From assembly GCA_009694215.1 (NCBI GenBank), contig SHVN01000012.1:1-41325 (forward strand): a stretch of 41,325 nucleotides of DNA. Direction: 5' to 3'. The DNA comes from Xanthobacteraceae bacterium. Its GTDB lineage: Bacteria > Pseudomonadota > Alphaproteobacteria > Rhizobiales > Xanthobacteraceae. Positions 8,597-16,007 of the stretch are shown one piece after another. The position numbers and the translations under genes are program-made. The first letter of the stretch is position 1. Each line of letters begins with the position of its first letter. The notes below the pieces were generated by a model, which saw only the letters and a program-made list of their open reading frames with translations, was not told the DNA's origin and made no database searches.

Positions 8597-9871
8597 ATGT
8601 CGGCGGTCCTGGCCTACTTCGTCCTGCCTGCGGTACTCCTCATTCTGGGGTTGCCGATCTTTCTCGTGCTGCTGGTGACGTGCCTCGTCGTCATTCTGTT
8701 CGTCGCCAGCGTGCCGCCCGAGGCGGTGCAGACCTTCCTGTTCAGCGGGCTGGATAATTTTCCGCTGCTGGCGGTGCCGTTCTTCGTGCTGGCCGGCGAG
8801 ATCATGGCGCAGGGCGGCATCGCGCGCCGGGTGGTGGTGTGGGTGATGTCGCTCATCGGCGGCGTGCGAGGTTCGCTCGCGGTGACGACGGTCGCAGCCT
8901 CCGAACTATTCGGGGCGATGGCGCACACCGCCGTCGGCACGGTGGTCGCGGTTGGCCGCATGATCTACCCCTCGCTCCGGGAGGGCGGCTACAACGAACG
9001 CTTCTCGGTCGGCCTGATCGCGTCGTCCGGCGCCATCGCGGTGGTGATCCCGCCGTCGATCGCGATGATCCTTTATTCGCTCTCGGCGCAGCAGTCGGCG
9101 ATCGCGCTGTTCACCGCCGGCATCCTGCCGAGCCTGCTGATCGGGCTGGTCGACGCGGCCTATGTCATGATCTACGCCCGCATCAAGATGGTGCCGCTGA
9201 CGTCGCGGGCACGCTGGGAGACGATCTGGCTCACGACCAAGGAGGCGGCCTGGTCGATCGGCACGGTGGTGGTCATTTTCGGCGGCATCTACGGCGGCAT
9301 CTTCACGCCGACCGAGGCCGCGGGCGTCGCCGTCATCTACTCGCTGTTCGTCACCATGGTGGTGCACCGCGAGGTGGACTTCCCGCATCTTTGGCGGATC
9401 GTGCAGAGCTCCGTATATCTGATCTCGCAGATCCTGATGATCGTCACCGCCGCGGGCCTCTACTCGTGGCTGCTGACCACGAGCGGCATCCCGCAGCACA
9501 TCGTCGCCGAGATCCATGCGATGCAGATGCCGGCATGGGCGCTGCTGCTGGCGACCAATATTGTGCTGCTGATCATGGGCAGCTTCCTGGAGCCACCGGC
9601 GGCGATCCTGATCCTGACGCCGCTGATGCTGCCGCTGGTGCAGTCGGTGGGGGTGGACCCGATCCACTTCGGCATCATCATGGCGGTCAACCTGAGCCTC
9701 GGCATGTATGCGCCGCCGTTCGGATTGAACCTGTTTGCGACCCAGGCGGTGTTCCAGACGCCGCTCGGCAACATCTACCGCGGCGTGCTGCCGTTCCTGG
9801 CGATCAATTTCGTCACGCTCATGGTCATCACCTACGTGCCGTCGATCTCGATGGTTCTGCTCGGCAAATAG
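8597..9871 (+). CDS. dctM: TRAP transporter large permease subunit, DctM family
   Basis: A 424-residue polytopic membrane protein with about a dozen hydrophobic segments spread over its whole length, the length and pattern of the DctM translocation subunit (IT superfamily). Conserved stretches include Asp-Asn-Phe-Pro-Leu-Leu-Ala-Val-Pro-Phe-Phe near residue 52 and Val-Ile-Pro-Pro-Ser near 152. It follows dctQ by 77 bases. The ATG is preceded by a 12-base tandem array and not by a normal ribosome site, which is unusual within an operon. Confidence 0.9.
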   Translation: MSAVLAYFVLPAVLLILGLPIFLVLLVTCLVVILFVASVPPEAVQTFLFSGLDNFPLLAVPFFVLAGEIMAQGGIARRVVVWVMSLIGGVRGSLAVTTVAASELFGAMAHTAVGTVVAVGRMIYPSLREGGYNERFSVGLIASSGAIAVVIPPSIAMILYSLSAQQSAIALFTAGILPSLLIGLVDAAYVMIYARIKMVPLTSRARWETIWLTTKEAAWSIGTVVVIFGGIYGGIFTPTEAAGVAVIYSLFVTMVVHREVDFPHLWRIVQSSVYLISQILMIVTAAGLYSWLLTTSGIPQHIVAEIHAMQMPAWALLLATNIVLLIMGSFLEPPAAILILTPLMLPLVQSVGVDPIHFGIIMAVNLSLGMYAPPFGLNLFATQAVFQTPLGNIYRGVLPFLAINFVTLMVITYVPSISMVLLGK

Positions 9872-9971
9872 ATGAGCCACGCGCCGGGGGCGGGGTGCCA
9901 CTCGCCGCATTCATTGCGCGCGCGCGGCCATATGCGCCATGATGCCGCCTACGGTCGAGCCCGGGAACACC

Positions 9972-10361
9972 ATGCGCCGCAGCATCTACATCGACGAGTT
10001 CGCGCACAAAAGCCCGATCCCCAACGCCTCGCGCATCGGCAACATCATCGTGTCCGGCCTCATTCGCGGCGTCGATCCTGTGACCCAGGCGTTTCCGCCG
10101 ACGGTCGAGCAGCAGTGCGCCTTCATGTTCGCGAATGTGCGCCGCTGCGTCGAGGCCGGCGGCGCCGGGGTCGAGGACATCATCAAGGTGACGTTCTGGA
10201 TGAAGGAATTGCAGCGCAAGCCCGTCAATGACGAATGGGTGAAAATGTTTCCCGATCCGACCTCGCGCCCGGCGCGCCAGATCATGGAGGTGCCGATGGA
10301 GCCGAAGGTGCTGGTGGAGTGCGACTTCATGGCCGTGATCGAGGAGAGCCCCAAGCCATGA
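9972..10361 (+). CDS. Rid family (YjgF/YER057c/UK114) protein
   Basis: A 129-residue Rid-family protein. Canonical RidA hydrolyses reactive enamines/imines with an essential arginine in the C-terminal Val-Ala-Arg-Leu-Pro motif (Arg105 in E. coli). Here the corresponding segment is Met-Glu-Val-Pro-Met (about 105-109) and the arginine is missing, which places it with the Rid subgroups lacking canonical deaminase activity. The reading frame overlaps the following LLM monooxygenase by ATGA. Rid proteins next to luciferase-like monooxygenases recall rutC/rutA of pyrimidine ring opening. A longer start at 9939 is possible. Confidence 0.82.
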   Translation: MRRSIYIDEFAHKSPIPNASRIGNIIVSGLIRGVDPVTQAFPPTVEQQCAFMFANVRRCVEAGGAGVEDIIKVTFWMKELQRKPVNDEWVKMFPDPTSRPARQIMEVPMEPKVLVECDFMAVIEESPKP

Positions 10362-11338
10362 AGTTCGGCGTCACGCTCTCCAATCGCGGCGTGCTGGTGG
10401 GGCTGACCACGACGCGCGATCTGCTCAAGCTCGCCGACGCGGTCGAAGCCTCGCCGGCGATGGATTCGGTCTGGTGCGGTGACGCGCTGTTCGTCAACCG
10501 GCGGCTCGATGCGCTTACGCTGCTCGCCGCGGTCGCCGGCCGCACCGAGCGGGTGCTGCTCGGGCCCGCCTGCATGGGCTCGTTCGGGCTCCGCGATCCG
10601 ATGGTGTTCGCCTATGAATGGGCCTCGCTTGACGTGATCTCGAACGGCCGCACGCGGCTTGTCGCCTGCGCCGGCGGCGGCGCGGGGCCATTGTGGGAGG
10701 CGGAATCGGCGGCGATGGGGATCGCGCCCGACGACCGGCGCAAGCACATGGTCGAGAACATGCACGTGCTCCGCCACCTCTGGACCAAGGACAACGCGCC
10801 GTTCGAGGGCAAGTTCGTGAAATTCTCCAACATCACGCTGGAGCCGAAGCCCATCCAGAATCCGTGCCCGATCTGGCTTGCGACCAATGCCGAGCGGCTG
10901 TCGTCGGGGCAGGCGGATTCCGGCGGCTCCGATTTTGCGCTGACCCGGGTGGGAAAAATCGCCGACGGCTGGATGACGCATTCGGTGAGCCCGGAGGGTT
11001 TTCGCAAATCCTGGGATTTTATTTTGAACGTGGGCCGCGGCGAGGGCCGCGACATGTCGCGCTTCGATCACGTGCTCTACCACCACATCAACGTGAACGA
11101 GGACAAGGACGTGGGGCTGGCGGATTCGAAGAAGTTTCTCGATCTCTACTACACCGCCAACTATTCCAGGGAGCGCCTGGAGGCGTGGCTCACCTACGGT
11201 TCGCCGCGCGACTGCATCGAGCAGCTCAAGAAATACAAGGAGGCCGGCTGCAACCGCGTCACCTTCCGGATTTCGACGATGGGCGATCCGATGGCGCAGT
11301 TGAGGCGGGTGACGGAAGAGGTGCTGCCGTTCGTATGA
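10358..11338 (+). CDS. LLM class flavin-dependent oxidoreductase (luciferase-like monooxygenase)
   Basis: A 326-residue bacterial-luciferase-like TIM-barrel flavoenzyme using FMNH2 or F420. Family features include the N-terminal Phe-Gly-Val-Thr strand, the Trp-Cys-Gly-Asp segment near residue 40, the Ala-Cys-Ala-Gly-Gly-Gly turn near 107, and the Pro-Ile-Trp-Leu-Ala-Thr-Asn strand near 173. Substrate is unknown. Its ATG overlaps the stop of the Rid gene by four bases, indicating translational coupling and a shared pathway. By analogy with RutA it could open or oxygenate a ring, possibly nitrogen-containing, but this is inference. Confidence 0.82.
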   Translation: MKFGVTLSNRGVLVGLTTTRDLLKLADAVEASPAMDSVWCGDALFVNRRLDALTLLAAVAGRTERVLLGPACMGSFGLRDPMVFAYEWASLDVISNGRTRLVACAGGGAGPLWEAESAAMGIAPDDRRKHMVENMHVLRHLWTKDNAPFEGKFVKFSNITLEPKPIQNPCPIWLATNAERLSSGQADSGGSDFALTRVGKIADGWMTHSVSPEGFRKSWDFILNVGRGEGRDMSRFDHVLYHHINVNEDKDVGLADSKKFLDLYYTANYSRERLEAWLTYGSPRDCIEQLKKYKEAGCNRVTFRISTMGDPMAQLRRVTEEVLPFV

Positions 11339-11370
11339 TGCAGGATTGTCATCGCCTGTGAATGCGGGCG

Positions 11371-11427
11371 ATCCAGTAAACGCCGGCGCTGGTGATTACT
11401 GGATGCCCCGCCTTCGCGGGGCATGAC
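11371..11427. repeat. Intergenic palindrome with stem-loop after the LLM gene
   Basis: Inverted arms tccagtaa and ttactgga flank a GC-rich centre (11372-11402), followed by the hairpin gccccgccttcgcggggc at 11405-11422. Similar composite palindromes are frequent between genes in Bradyrhizobium-type genomes. Its place between the LLM gene and the CoA-transferase operon suits transcription termination or 3'-end protection, though no long U tract follows. Confidence 0.6.
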
Positions 11428-11455
11428 AGGCGGAGTGCGTGCGATGCGCAAATAG

Positions 11456-11491
11456 CGGGACACATGGGGCATTTCCTTTGCTAGTGTCCCG
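11456..11491. promoter_or_regulatory. Inverted repeat upstream of the CoA-transferase operon
   Basis: The 8-base perfect arms cgggacac (11456-11463) and gtgtcccg (11484-11491) are separated by 20 bases and lie 23 bases before the GTG of the CoA transferase. Spacing and position suit an operator for a dimeric regulator or a 5' leader stem. No regulator gene is nearby to support either. Confidence 0.35.
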
Positions 11492-11514
11492 GCCGTCTAG
11501 GGAAACGTCAAAAC

Positions 11515-12753
11515 GTGGCAGCGTCACAGCCGACTGGAAAATCCGGACCGCTCGCGGGCGTGCGCGTGCTCGACCTCACGTCGGTTGTGCTCGGGCCCTA
11601 TGCCACGCAGATGCTGGGCGACCTCGGCGCCGACGTCATCAAGATCGAGCCGCCGGAGGGCGACACCACGCGCTACACCGGCCCGCGCGTCAGCCGCGAC
11701 ATGGCCTCGCTGTTCATGGGGGTCAACCGCAACAAGCGCAGCATCGTGCTCGATCTCAAGACTGCGCCGGCGCGCGAGGCGCTGCTGCGGCTGGTCGATC
11801 GGGCCGACGTGTTCGTCCACAACATCCGGCCGCAGAAGCTCGAGCCGCTGGGCTTGGGCTCGGACACGCTCCGCAAGCGCAACCCCAGGCTGATCTACGC
11901 CGGCATCCACGGCTGGCGCGAGGACGGTCCCTACAGCGGCCGGCCGGCCTACGACGACATCATCCAGGGGCTGTGCGGCGTCGCGAGCCTGATGGACCAG
12001 TTGACCGGCGAGCCGCGCTACGCGCCGACCATCCTCTGCGACAAGACCAGCGGGCTTGTCGCGGCGCAGGCCATTCTCGCGGCGCTCTACTACCGCGAGA
12101 AGACCGGCCGCGGGCAGTTTATCGAGATCCCGATGTTCGAGACCATGGTGGCCTTCATCATGGTCGAGCATCTGCACGGCCTGGGATTCAATCCGCCGCA
12201 GGGGGAGCCCGGCTATGCGCGCGTGCTGGCGCCGTGGCGGCGGCCGTACCGCACCGCGGATGGCTATCTCTGCATGCTGGCCTACACCGACGCGCAGTGG
12301 CGGCGGTTCTGGGCCGAGGTCGGCAAGCCGGAGATGACGGCCGACCCGCGCTTCGCCGACATGGCGGCGCGCAGCCGCAGCATCGACGAGGTCTATCGGC
12401 TGGCCGGCGAAGAGCTCACGAGCCGCAAGACCGCGGACTGGATCGAGACCTTCGACACGCTAGAAATCCCGGCCGGCCCGGTGAAGACCCTGACCGAGGT
12501 GATCGACGATCCGCATCTGGCCAAGATTGGATTCTTCAAGCACATGCAGCATCCGACCGAGGGCGAACTGGTGATGCCGGACGTGCCGGTGCAGTTTGCC
12601 GGCTCGCCGGCCGCGATCCACCGGCTGCCGCCGCGGCTGGGCGAGCACGGCCGCGAGATTTTGCAGGAGATCGGCATGGGGGCGGACGAGATCGAGGCGC
12701 TCGCGGCGGGCGGCGGCGTCGTGCTGCCGGGCGGAAAGGAAAAGGTGGCGTGA
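11515..12753 (+). CDS. CaiB/BaiF (family III) CoA transferase
   Basis: A 412-residue family III CoA transferase that moves CoA from a donor thioester to a carboxylic acid through an aspartyl-CoA intermediate. The likely nucleophile is Asp176 in Leu-Cys-Asp-Lys-Thr-Ser-Gly. The N-terminal Val-Leu-Asp-Leu-Thr and Gly-Ala-Asp-Val-Ile-Lys-Ile-Glu segments are diagnostic. The start is a GTG with GGGAAA upstream. Its stop overlaps the next gene as TGATG. As first gene of a five-gene unit it is the natural substrate-activation step, doing without ATP the job a CoA ligase does in comparable pathways. Confidence 0.9.
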   Translation: MAASQPTGKSGPLAGVRVLDLTSVVLGPYATQMLGDLGADVIKIEPPEGDTTRYTGPRVSRDMASLFMGVNRNKRSIVLDLKTAPAREALLRLVDRADVFVHNIRPQKLEPLGLGSDTLRKRNPRLIYAGIHGWREDGPYSGRPAYDDIIQGLCGVASLMDQLTGEPRYAPTILCDKTSGLVAAQAILAALYYREKTGRGQFIEIPMFETMVAFIMVEHLHGLGFNPPQGEPGYARVLAPWRRPYRTADGYLCMLAYTDAQWRRFWAEVGKPEMTADPRFADMAARSRSIDEVYRLAGEELTSRKTADWIETFDTLEIPAGPVKTLTEVIDDPHLAKIGFFKHMQHPTEGELVMPDVPVQFAGSPAAIHRLPPRLGEHGREILQEIGMGADEIEALAAGGGVVLPGGKEKVA

Positions 12754-13223
12754 TGGCGGCAGAGATGCAGACGCTGGGCCTGGGCTTCACCTGGGAGCAG
12801 CTTTCGGTCGGGCAGAGGTTCCGCACGCTCAATCGCACCCTCACCGAGGCCGACCTGATGATGTTCGTCGGCGTCACCGGGATGGTGGAGGTGATCTTCA
12901 CCGACCACACCTTCGGCGCTGAGAAGGGCACGATCCAGGGCCGCTTCGTGCCGGCGGCGCTGACCTACAACCTGATCGAAGGGCTCTTGTGCCAGACCAT
13001 GATCCAGGGCACGGGCCTCGCCATGCTCGAACTGCACAAGAAGGTGCTGGCACCGGTGCGCATCGGCGACACTGTGCATGCGGAGGTCGAGGTGACGTCG
13101 GTGCGGCCGACCTCCAAGGGCAACCGCGCCATCGTGGCTTCGAAGATCGACGTGAAGAACCAGAAGGGCGAGGTGGTTATCACCTACGAGGCCACGCGCA
13201 TGCTGGCCGGTAAATCGAAGTGA
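12753..13223 (+). CDS. MaoC-like hot-dog fold protein (putative hydratase or thioesterase)
   Basis: A 156-residue single hot-dog-domain protein. The order of elements (opening Gly-Gln-Arg-Phe segment, Thr-Glu-Ala-Asp-Leu-Met-Met-Phe helix, and Val-Arg-Ile-Gly-Asp-Thr turn) is that of MaoC-type (R)-enoyl-CoA hydratases. However, the usual hydratase motif Gly-Asp-x-Asn-Pro-x-His is replaced by Gly-Met-Val-Glu-Val-Ile-Phe-Thr-Asp, so the standard Asp/His catalytic pair is not evident. It might be a divergent hydratase, a thioesterase or a binding protein. It overlaps the CoA transferase by TGATG and precedes the BadH-like gene, where a ring enoyl-CoA hydratase would be expected. Confidence 0.7.
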   Translation: MAAEMQTLGLGFTWEQLSVGQRFRTLNRTLTEADLMMFVGVTGMVEVIFTDHTFGAEKGTIQGRFVPAALTYNLIEGLLCQTMIQGTGLAMLELHKKVLAPVRIGDTVHAEVEVTSVRPTSKGNRAIVASKIDVKNQKGEVVITYEATRMLAGKSK

Positions 13224-13234
13224 GTGAAGAAACG

Positions 13235-13999
13235 ATGCGCGGACTGAAAGACAAGACCGTCCTGCTGACCGGCGGGGCCAACGGCATCGGGGCTGCGATC
13301 GCCAGGCGGCTCGGCGGTGAGGGGTGCACGGTCGGCATCCTAGACCTGGACGCGGCGGGGGCTGAAAAGGTCGCGGGCGAGATCAAGGCCGCTGGCGGCA
13401 AGGCGAGTTCTTACGCCACGGATATTTCCGACTACGACGCGGTGAAGCGCGCGGTCGAGGGCTTCGAGGCGGCGTCGGGACCGGTTTCTCTTCTGGTGAA
13501 CAACGCCGGCTGGGACCGGGCGGCAAATTTCCTGGATACCACGCCGGACTTCTGGAAAAAGATCGTCGCGATCAATCTCTATGGGCCCCTGAACGTGAGC
13601 CATGTGGTGATGAAGGGCATGGCGGTGCGCGGCTTTGGGCGCGTGGTGAACATCGCCTCCGACGCCGGGCGCGTCGGCTCCTCCGGCGAGGCGGTCTATT
13701 CGGCCTGCAAGGGCGGCATGATCGCGTTTTCCAAGACTATGTCGCGGGAACTGGTCGGCAAAGGCATCATTATCAACACGCTCTGTCCGGGGCCGACCGA
13801 CACCGCGATCCTGCAAAGTTTTCTGGAAGGCCCGGATGGGGCGAAGATCGCCGAGGGTCTGAAGCGCGCGATCCCGATGCGGCGGCTCGGAACCCCTGAG
13901 GACTATCCCGGCCTCGTCGCGTTCTTTCTTTCCGACGACGCCTCCTACATCACCGGCCAGACCATCAGCGTCTCGGGCGGCCTCACCATGCACGGATGA
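13235..13999 (+). CDS. SDR-family dehydrogenase, BadH-like (2-hydroxycyclohexanecarboxyl-CoA dehydrogenase type)
   Basis: A 254-residue classical short-chain dehydrogenase. It has the Thr-Gly-Gly-Ala-Asn-Gly-Ile-Gly cofactor motif (12-19), Asn-Asn-Ala-Gly (89-92), catalytic Ser142 and Tyr155-x-x-x-Lys159. From memory it resembles BadH of Rhodopseudomonas palustris unusually well, including Asn-Asn-Ala-Gly-Trp-Asp, the Val-Gly-Ser-Ser-Gly-Glu-Ala-Val-Tyr run and the Ser-Gly-Gly-Leu-Thr-Met ending. BadH oxidises 2-hydroxycyclohexanecarboxyl-CoA to the 2-keto thioester. I use the ATG at 13235, which aligns with the BadH start; a GTG at 13220 overlaps the previous stop. The BadI-like gene follows with an ATGA overlap, the same pairing as in the Bad pathway. 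Confidence 0.85.
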   Translation: MRGLKDKTVLLTGGANGIGAAIARRLGGEGCTVGILDLDAAGAEKVAGEIKAAGGKASSYATDISDYDAVKRAVEGFEAASGPVSLLVNNAGWDRAANFLDTTPDFWKKIVAINLYGPLNVSHVVMKGMAVRGFGRVVNIASDAGRVGSSGEAVYSACKGGMIAFSKTMSRELVGKGIIINTLCPGPTDTAILQSFLEGPDGAKIAEGLKRAIPMRRLGTPEDYPGLVAFFLSDDASYITGQTISVSGGLTMHG

Positions 14000-14790
14000 A
14001 AACGATGGCGGATTACAAGGACATTCTGTTCGACGTGCGCGACGGCGTGGCGAAGATCACCATCAACCGCCCGGAGAAATACAACGCCTTCACTGCGGAG
14101 ACCTGCGAGGAACTGATCGACGCCTTCCGTCGCGCCGGCTGGGACAAGTCGGTGGCGGTGATCGTGCTCGGCAGCGTGGGCGACAAGGCGTTCTGCACCG
14201 GCGCCGACCAGAGCGCGCATGAAGGCGCCTACGAGGGCCGCGGTACCATCGGCCTGCCGATCGACGAATTGCAGTCGCTCATCCGCGACGTGCCGAAGCC
14301 CGTGATCGCCCGGGTGCAGGGTTTTGCGATCGGCGGCGGCAACGTGCTGGCGACCTTGTGCGATTTGACAATTGCGTCGGAGAAGGCGGTGTTCGGCCAG
14401 GTCGGCCCGAAGGTCGGCTCGGTCGATCCGGGCTTCGGCACGGCCTATCTGGCGCGGCTGGTAGGGGAAAAACGCGCTCGCGAGATCTGGTACCTCTGCC
14501 GCCGCTACACGGCGAAGGAAGCCTATGAGATGGGCATGGTCAATGCCGTGGTGCCGGCCGACAAGCTCGACGAGGAGGTCAACAAGTGGTGCGCCGAGAT
14601 CTGCGACAAGAGCCCGACGGCCATCGCTATCGCCAAGCGCTCGTTCAACGCCGACAGCGAGAATCTGCGCGCCATCGGCGCGCTGGGCTTCGAGGCGCTG
14701 GCCTTGTTCTACGGCACCGAGGAATCGAAAGAGGGCGGGCGGGCGTTTCGCGAGAAGCGCAAGCCGAATTTCCGCAGCAAGAAGAAGTGA
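13996..14790 (+). CDS. Enoyl-CoA hydratase/isomerase family, BadI-like (2-ketocyclohexanecarboxyl-CoA hydrolase type)
   Basis: A 264-residue crotonase-fold protein of the MenB/BadI branch. Shared BadI-type stretches recalled from the family are Ala-Phe-Cys-Thr-Gly, Arg-Gly-Thr-Ile-Gly-Leu-Pro, Ile-Arg-Asp-Val-Pro-Lys-Pro-Val-Ile-Ala and Gly-Gly-Gly-Asn-Val-Leu-Ala-Thr. BadI hydrolytically opens 2-ketocyclohexanecarboxyl-CoA to pimelyl-CoA. The close link with the BadH-like dehydrogenase argues for a ring-cleaving role on an alicyclic beta-keto thioester and not simple hydration. The ATG at 13996 overlaps the previous stop; an ATG at 14005 is an alternative that aligns slightly better with BadI. 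Confidence 0.85.
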   Translation: MKTMADYKDILFDVRDGVAKITINRPEKYNAFTAETCEELIDAFRRAGWDKSVAVIVLGSVGDKAFCTGADQSAHEGAYEGRGTIGLPIDELQSLIRDVPKPVIARVQGFAIGGGNVLATLCDLTIASEKAVFGQVGPKVGSVDPGFGTAYLARLVGEKRAREIWYLCRRYTAKEAYEMGMVNAVVPADKLDEEVNKWCAEICDKSPTAIAIAKRSFNADSENLRAIGALGFEALALFYGTEESKEGGRAFREKRKPNFRSKKK

Positions 14791-14811
14791 AACTGGGAAT
14801 AGCATAGCGCA

Positions 14812-15804
14812 ATGAACATCCAGCTCAGCATCGGTATCACCTCCAATCCGCGCACCTGGCCGGTCATCGGCGGCGCGGTGAAGGTAGAGGGCGTCGATTT
14901 CACACCGTCCGTCCTGCATCCGTCCGAATTGTTCTGGCGGCAGCTGCGCTTTGCCGAATTCGACGTGGCCGAGATGTCGATGTCGTCGCTGATGATGGCG
15001 AAGTCGAAGGGCGACGAGCGTTTCGTCGGCGTCCCGGTGTTCACCACGCGGATGTTTTTTCATACGCGCATCCTGGTCAGGAAGGGCGCCAGGATCGACA
15101 AGCCTTCGGACCTCAAGGGCAAGCGGGTGGGCGTACCTGAGTATCAGCAGACGGCGGCGCTGTGGATCCGCGGCGCGATGCAGCACGAATTCGGCGTCGA
15201 GCCGAAGGACATGGAATTCTGGATGGAGCGGTCGTCGTCGAAGAGCCACGGCGGGGCGACCGGATTCAAGGCCCCGCCGGGGGTGACGGTGAACCAGGTG
15301 CCGCCCGACAAGAACCTCGGCACGATGATGCTGGCGGGCGAACTCGATGCGGTGATGTTCTATCTGGTCGATCCGAACCTGATCGACCGCAGCACCGCGG
15401 ATCTGCACAACCATTCCGACATCAAGCCGCTGTTCGCCGATGCCGCGGCCGAGAGCGTGCGCTACTACCGCAAGACCGGGCTTTATCCGATCAACCACGG
15501 CATGGTGATCAAGCGGGAACTCGCCGAACGGCACCCTTGGGCGCTTACGAATATTCTCAAGGCGTTCAAGCAGGCTTCCGCGCTCGCGGACCGCCAGCGC
15601 GTCGAGCAGGCGGAGTACTATTTCGAGACCGGGATTCTGCCCGCGGCGGCGCAGCAGGCGTTCGCGGCGCCGCTCATCACCCATGGCGTCCAGGCCAACC
15701 GCACGGTGCTGGAAACCATCGCGCAGTATTCGCTGGAGCAGGGGCTGACGCCGAAGTTGACGCAACTCGAGGATCTGTATCCGGCGAGTATGATCATTCA
15801 GTAA
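14812..15804 (+). CDS. 4,5-dihydroxyphthalate decarboxylase-like protein with periplasmic-binding-protein fold
   Basis: A 330-residue protein of the family that includes 4,5-dihydroxyphthalate decarboxylase (Pht5/PhtD), a cytoplasmic enzyme built on a substrate-binding-protein fold and often annotated as an ABC receptor. There is no signal peptide: the N-terminus goes straight into a core strand (Ile-Gln-Leu-Ser-Ile-Gly). The Asp-Leu-Lys-Gly-Lys-Arg-Val-Gly-Val-Pro-Glu segment near residue 100 is the usual domain-crossing strand. No permease or ATPase gene is near, which favours an enzyme. It lies 21 bases after the BadI-like gene and probably belongs to that operon, suggesting a carboxylated cyclic substrate or intermediate. 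Confidence 0.75.
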   Translation: MNIQLSIGITSNPRTWPVIGGAVKVEGVDFTPSVLHPSELFWRQLRFAEFDVAEMSMSSLMMAKSKGDERFVGVPVFTTRMFFHTRILVRKGARIDKPSDLKGKRVGVPEYQQTAALWIRGAMQHEFGVEPKDMEFWMERSSSKSHGGATGFKAPPGVTVNQVPPDKNLGTMMLAGELDAVMFYLVDPNLIDRSTADLHNHSDIKPLFADAAAESVRYYRKTGLYPINHGMVIKRELAERHPWALTNILKAFKQASALADRQRVEQAEYYFETGILPAAAQQAFAAPLITHGVQANRTVLETIAQYSLEQGLTPKLTQLEDLYPASMIIQ

Positions 15805-15828
15805 TTTCCGGCCGTGCAACGAGTGCGC

Positions 15829-15986
15829 TTCCCTCTACCCTTGAGGGAGAGGGTGGATAGCGCGGAGCGATAACGAGCGCGATCCGGGTGAGGGGTTAGC
15901 GCCACTCCGTGACTCCGGCCCCTCACCCGCCCTCGCTCGGCTTCGCCTCCGCTCGGGCACCCTCACCCTTAAGGGGAGAGGGAAGC
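15829..15986. repeat. Long intergenic palindromic repeat, family B (copy 1)
   Basis: The outer arms cttccctctacccttgaggg and ccttaaggggagagggaag are inverted relative to each other. Inner arms gggtgagggg and cccctcaccc are also complementary. A related element lies at 33097-33254. It separates two converging transcription units, so it may form a large stem that ends or protects both transcripts. This layout is typical of dispersed repeats in Bradyrhizobium-like genomes. Confidence 0.75.
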
Positions 15987-16007
15987 GCGTTCGGAGCGAG
16001 GCCGTGC

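Noticed and set aside
11439-12752. Possible N-terminal extension of the MaoC-fold protein
   Set aside because: This part of the frame lies wholly within the CoA transferase gene and is Arg/Gly-rich; the real start is the ATG at 12753.
14812-15804. ABC transporter periplasmic receptor
   Set aside because: No signal peptide and no permease or ATPase genes are present, and the gene is in an enzyme operon; the decarboxylase-like branch fits better.
13945-15819. Long minus-strand open frame opposite the BadH/BadI-like operon
   Set aside because: It spans several well-supported plus-strand genes and has the His/Arg/Asp-rich composition of an antisense frame.
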